From Elusimicrobia bacterium RIFOXYB2_FULL_49_7 (lineage in GTDB: Bacteria > Fibrobacterota > OXYB2-FULL-49-7), in the NCBI GenBank assembly GCA_001800515.1, contig MGVN01000162.1, positions 2,885 through 9,330 of the forward strand: a DNA stretch of 6,446 nucleotides, written 5' to 3'. Numbering within the stretch: the stretch's first letter is position 1; each line of letters starts with the position of its first letter. Made by a program: the position numbers and the translations under genes. Of the stretch, positions 5,507-6,446 are shown in pieces. The notes below the pieces were generated by a model. That model searched no databases. It was not told where the DNA came from and saw nothing but the letters and a program-made list of their open reading frames with translations.

Positions 5507-5541
5507 GTATGGAAGCAAGATCAAAGATGCGGGTAATAATT

Positions 5542-5570
5542 AGTATAGTAGCAGTACGCTCTTACGTCAA
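5542..5570 (-). promoter_or_regulatory. Sigma70-type promoter of the receptor gene
   Basis: On the minus strand TTGACG (5570-5565), a 17-base spacer and TATACT (5547-5542) match the sigma70 consensus at 10 of 12 box positions. It is the only strong promoter seen in the 640 bases between the SnoaL-like gene and the receptor gene. No clear Fur box was found over it. Confidence 0.78.
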
Positions 5571-5666
5571 GTCATTTTTAAAAGAGGCAGCCTGCTGGTG
5601 TCTCGGATAAGCTGCGCCAGCTCTTTCTCAATAAGCATATGAGGAAGAGCAAATCGATTGGGCAAA

Positions 5667-5760
5667 GGCGGGATTTCTCCCCTGCAGGAGGCTGTAGAGG
5701 TTGTCGCATTGCCGCCCTGGACAAGTTTCGAGCGGCAAGTCTTGTGATTATTTTCCCGCC
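5667..5760. other. Candidate structured RNA element of 94 bases
   Basis: A 7-bp closing helix GGCGGGA/TCCCGCC (5667-5673 with 5754-5760) encloses two hairpins. One is an imperfect 9-bp stem (5679-5687 with 5692-5700, loop of four). The other is a perfect 7-bp stem TTGCCGC/GCGGCAA (5709-5715 with 5732-5738). ACAAG in the loop of the second can pair with CTTGT (5741-5745) just outside it, giving a possible pseudoknot. The strand is undecided because all helices exist on both strands. It lies between the SnoaL-like gene and the receptor promoter. It matches no RNA family known to me. Confidence 0.35.
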
Positions 5761-5859
5761 AGCATATACCGCCGCCCCATTTTTGTTAAGCAGCGTTTAT
5801 ATTTCCCGGCGTTTTTGCAAGCTTATTTTGAAGGGCGCTCCTTGGCCAATGAGTGTTTT

Positions 5860-6318
5860 TTAAACCGCTGCACCTGCGGGGATAGGCAGCTCCACGCCGA
5901 TTTGTTCGAGAAGGCCCATGACCCCTCCGTTCCTCACCCTTCCTACGGTGATAGAGGCGATCCTGTTTTCCCTTATCTTGACCTCGATAGGTTCCAGCGG
6001 CATGACGATACGCCGTCCCGTCGCAGGAGAATGAACTCCCATCGACGGGATATGGAGTTCCTGTGTGTGGGTGCCGGTAATGTGCGTTCTGAGCGATACG
6101 GTATCGTCTTCCTCCTGCAGCATTCGTATATTATACGACCAGTCGGGAAGAGCGCTGACCAGGGCCTGGTGAAGATTGAGGAACTGGTTTTTTCGAATTG
6201 GTTCGGGTAATGGCCCGATATATTCAAAATCCTCGGTCAGGCTTGCGCCCGCCTGTTTTATATAGCCGGTTTCAATAAGCACAAATACTTTTTTTACAAG
6301 ATCTCCGTGTGATAGCAT
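5860..6318 (-). CDS. SnoaL-like / NTF2-fold protein (polyketide cyclase-related)
   Basis: This 152-residue single-domain protein resembles the SnoaL branch of the NTF2-like superfamily, cone-shaped alpha+beta proteins that include cyclases, isomerases and many proteins of unknown role. Seen are an N-terminal helix region (1-27), the strand FEYIGPLPEP (31-40), ALPDWSYNIRMLQEEDDTVS (56-75), the characteristic RTHITGTHTQELHIP (77-91) and TGRRIVMPLEPIEVKIREN (100-118) followed by the last strand RIASITV. This order of a central TGTHT strand, a P.G..TG+.+ turn and an E..I+.G+I ending is typical of the family. A strong GGAGGAG site lies 8 bases before the ATG. It sits 29 bases after the end of an upstream gene, probably in one operon. 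The substrate cannot be predicted. The C-terminal tail after 126, ending in PIPAGAAV, is not part of the core fold. Confidence 0.85.
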   Translation of the reverse strand: MLSHGDLVKKVFVLIETGYIKQAGASLTEDFEYIGPLPEPIRKNQFLNLHQALVSALPDWSYNIRMLQEEDDTVSLRTHITGTHTQELHIPSMGVHSPATGRRIVMPLEPIEVKIRENRIASITVGRVRNGGVMGLLEQIGVELPIPAGAAV

Positions 6319-6338
6319 GACAATACTCCTCCCCTTTG

Positions 6339-6361
6339 TCCCGCCAGTTAAAAAGGCGGGA
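6339..6361. repeat. Inverted repeat GGCGGGA/TCCCGCC over a gene end
   Basis: TCCCGCC (6339-6345) and GGCGGGA (6355-6361) form a perfect 7-bp stem with a 9-base loop containing the stop codon of the upstream partial gene. On the plus strand it is followed by TTTTATCTT, so it would look like a terminator for plus-strand transcripts, but no plus-strand gene ends here. On the minus strand no T-run follows, consistent with read-through into the SnoaL-like gene. Confidence 0.55.
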
Positions 6362-6446
6362 TTTTATCTTCGATAGTATGAAACAATTTCATTGCCATCT
6401 GCGTCCGCTTCCGCTGCTGTTTTTGATCATGTCCGGTGTACTCCCG
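6348..6446 (-). CDS. C-terminal end of an unidentified gene, cut by the window edge
   Basis: An open frame enters from the right edge and runs for 32 codons to a TAA at 6350-6348. The peptide REYTGHDQKQQRKRTQMAMK, followed by LFHTIEDKIPPF, is basic and helical-looking and has a protein-like composition. I do not recognise the family. The stop is 29 bases from the ATG of the SnoaL-like gene, in the same direction, which suggests one transcription unit. With so few codons visible, a chance open frame cannot be excluded. Confidence 0.5.
   Translation of the reverse strand, partial: REYTGHDQKQQRKRTQMAMKLFHTIEDKIPPF

Larger units (their letters stand above)
5220..5535 (-). promoter_or_regulatory. 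Long structured 5' leader of the receptor gene
   Basis: The promoter at 5542-5570 predicts transcription starting near 5535, leaving about 315 untranslated bases before the receptor ATG. The leader can form a GC-rich hairpin at its start (5491-5506), an 11-bp helix with two G-U pairs between 5470-5480 and 5409-5419, and a hairpin over the ribosome binding site (5226-5256). I find none of the conserved boxes of cobalamin, TPP, SAM or GEMM riboswitches in it. It may be an unassigned regulatory RNA controlling translation of the receptor. Confidence 0.5.

Noticed and set aside
5220..5535. Second cobalamin riboswitch in front of the receptor
   Set aside because: The CCCGCxACxGT box and the AGxCcGgagacC box are absent on the minus strand of this leader.
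5567..5638. Minus-strand 23-codon frame starting MLIEKELAQLIRDTSRLPLL
   Set aside because: The peptide looks protein-like and could be the tail of a decayed gene, but it has no ribosome binding site, its upstream frame is not protein-like, and its stop lies in the -35 box of the receptor promoter.
5667..5760. tRNA (including tRNA-Sec) reading of the 94-base element with a 7-bp end helix
   Set aside because: There is no TTCGA-type T loop next to the 3' end helix, and no D arm or anticodon arm at the expected positions on either strand.
5701..6210. Plus-strand open frame of 169 codons spanning intergenic DNA and the SnoaL-like gene
   Set aside because: It starts at TTG without a ribosome binding site, is Cys- and Arg-rich in a random way, and overlaps a minus-strand gene with a recognisable fold.
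6339..6370. Plus-strand intrinsic terminator
   Set aside because: Stem and T-run are present on the plus strand, but no plus-strand gene precedes it. It was kept as an inverted repeat only.

Overview
The window reads almost entirely on the minus strand and carries two recognisable units. The first is a vitamin B12 (cobalamin) biosynthesis or salvage operon. The second is a TonB-dependent outer-membrane receptor with a long leader. The receptor's signal peptide, plug and barrel show a Gram-negative (diderm) bacterium. The B12 genes fit an anaerobe or facultative anaerobe that makes or remodels corrinoids, in the style of Desulfobacterota or Nitrospirota, but lineage cannot be fixed from this sequence. 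Base composition is uneven: cobO and parts of cobU and the acetyltransferase gene are AT-rich, while cobT, the receptor plug and the SnoaL-like gene are more GC-rich.

Right end, read 5' to 3' on the minus strand (6446 down to 5860): the C-terminal 32 codons of an unidentified gene, then, 29 bases later, a SnoaL-like (NTF2-fold) protein. The 640 bases from 5859 to 5220 hold no convincing gene. They contain a candidate structured element (5667-5760), a near-consensus sigma70 promoter (5542-5570) and a leader of about 315 bases with several hairpins. The last hairpin can occlude the ribosome binding site of the receptor gene (3105-5219). The receptor gene ends at a terminator-like hairpin (3034-3075).

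Middle: a second promoter (2925-2953) drives an unrecognised membrane-anchored protein (2271-2879). A third promoter (2246-2274) follows immediately, and its -35 box overlaps that gene's stop codon.

Left end: the third promoter transcribes a compact cobalamin riboswitch aptamer (2109-2227) and an intrinsic terminator (2016-2051), then GNAT acetyltransferase - cobO - cobU - cobT (cut by the window edge). CobO adenosylates the corrinoid, CobU makes adenosyl-GDP-cobinamide, and CobT activates the lower-ligand base. Together these are the nucleotide-loop assembly steps shared by de novo synthesis and cobinamide salvage. An 11-base segment of the aptamer core is complementary, with one mismatch, to the rising arm and loop of the terminator. 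This gives a direct model for control: without B12 the two pair and transcription continues; with B12 the aptamer holds its segment and the terminator forms. The most interesting points are this switch, the acetyltransferase as first gene of a B12-controlled operon, and the structured leader of the receptor, which does not look like a B12 riboswitch.
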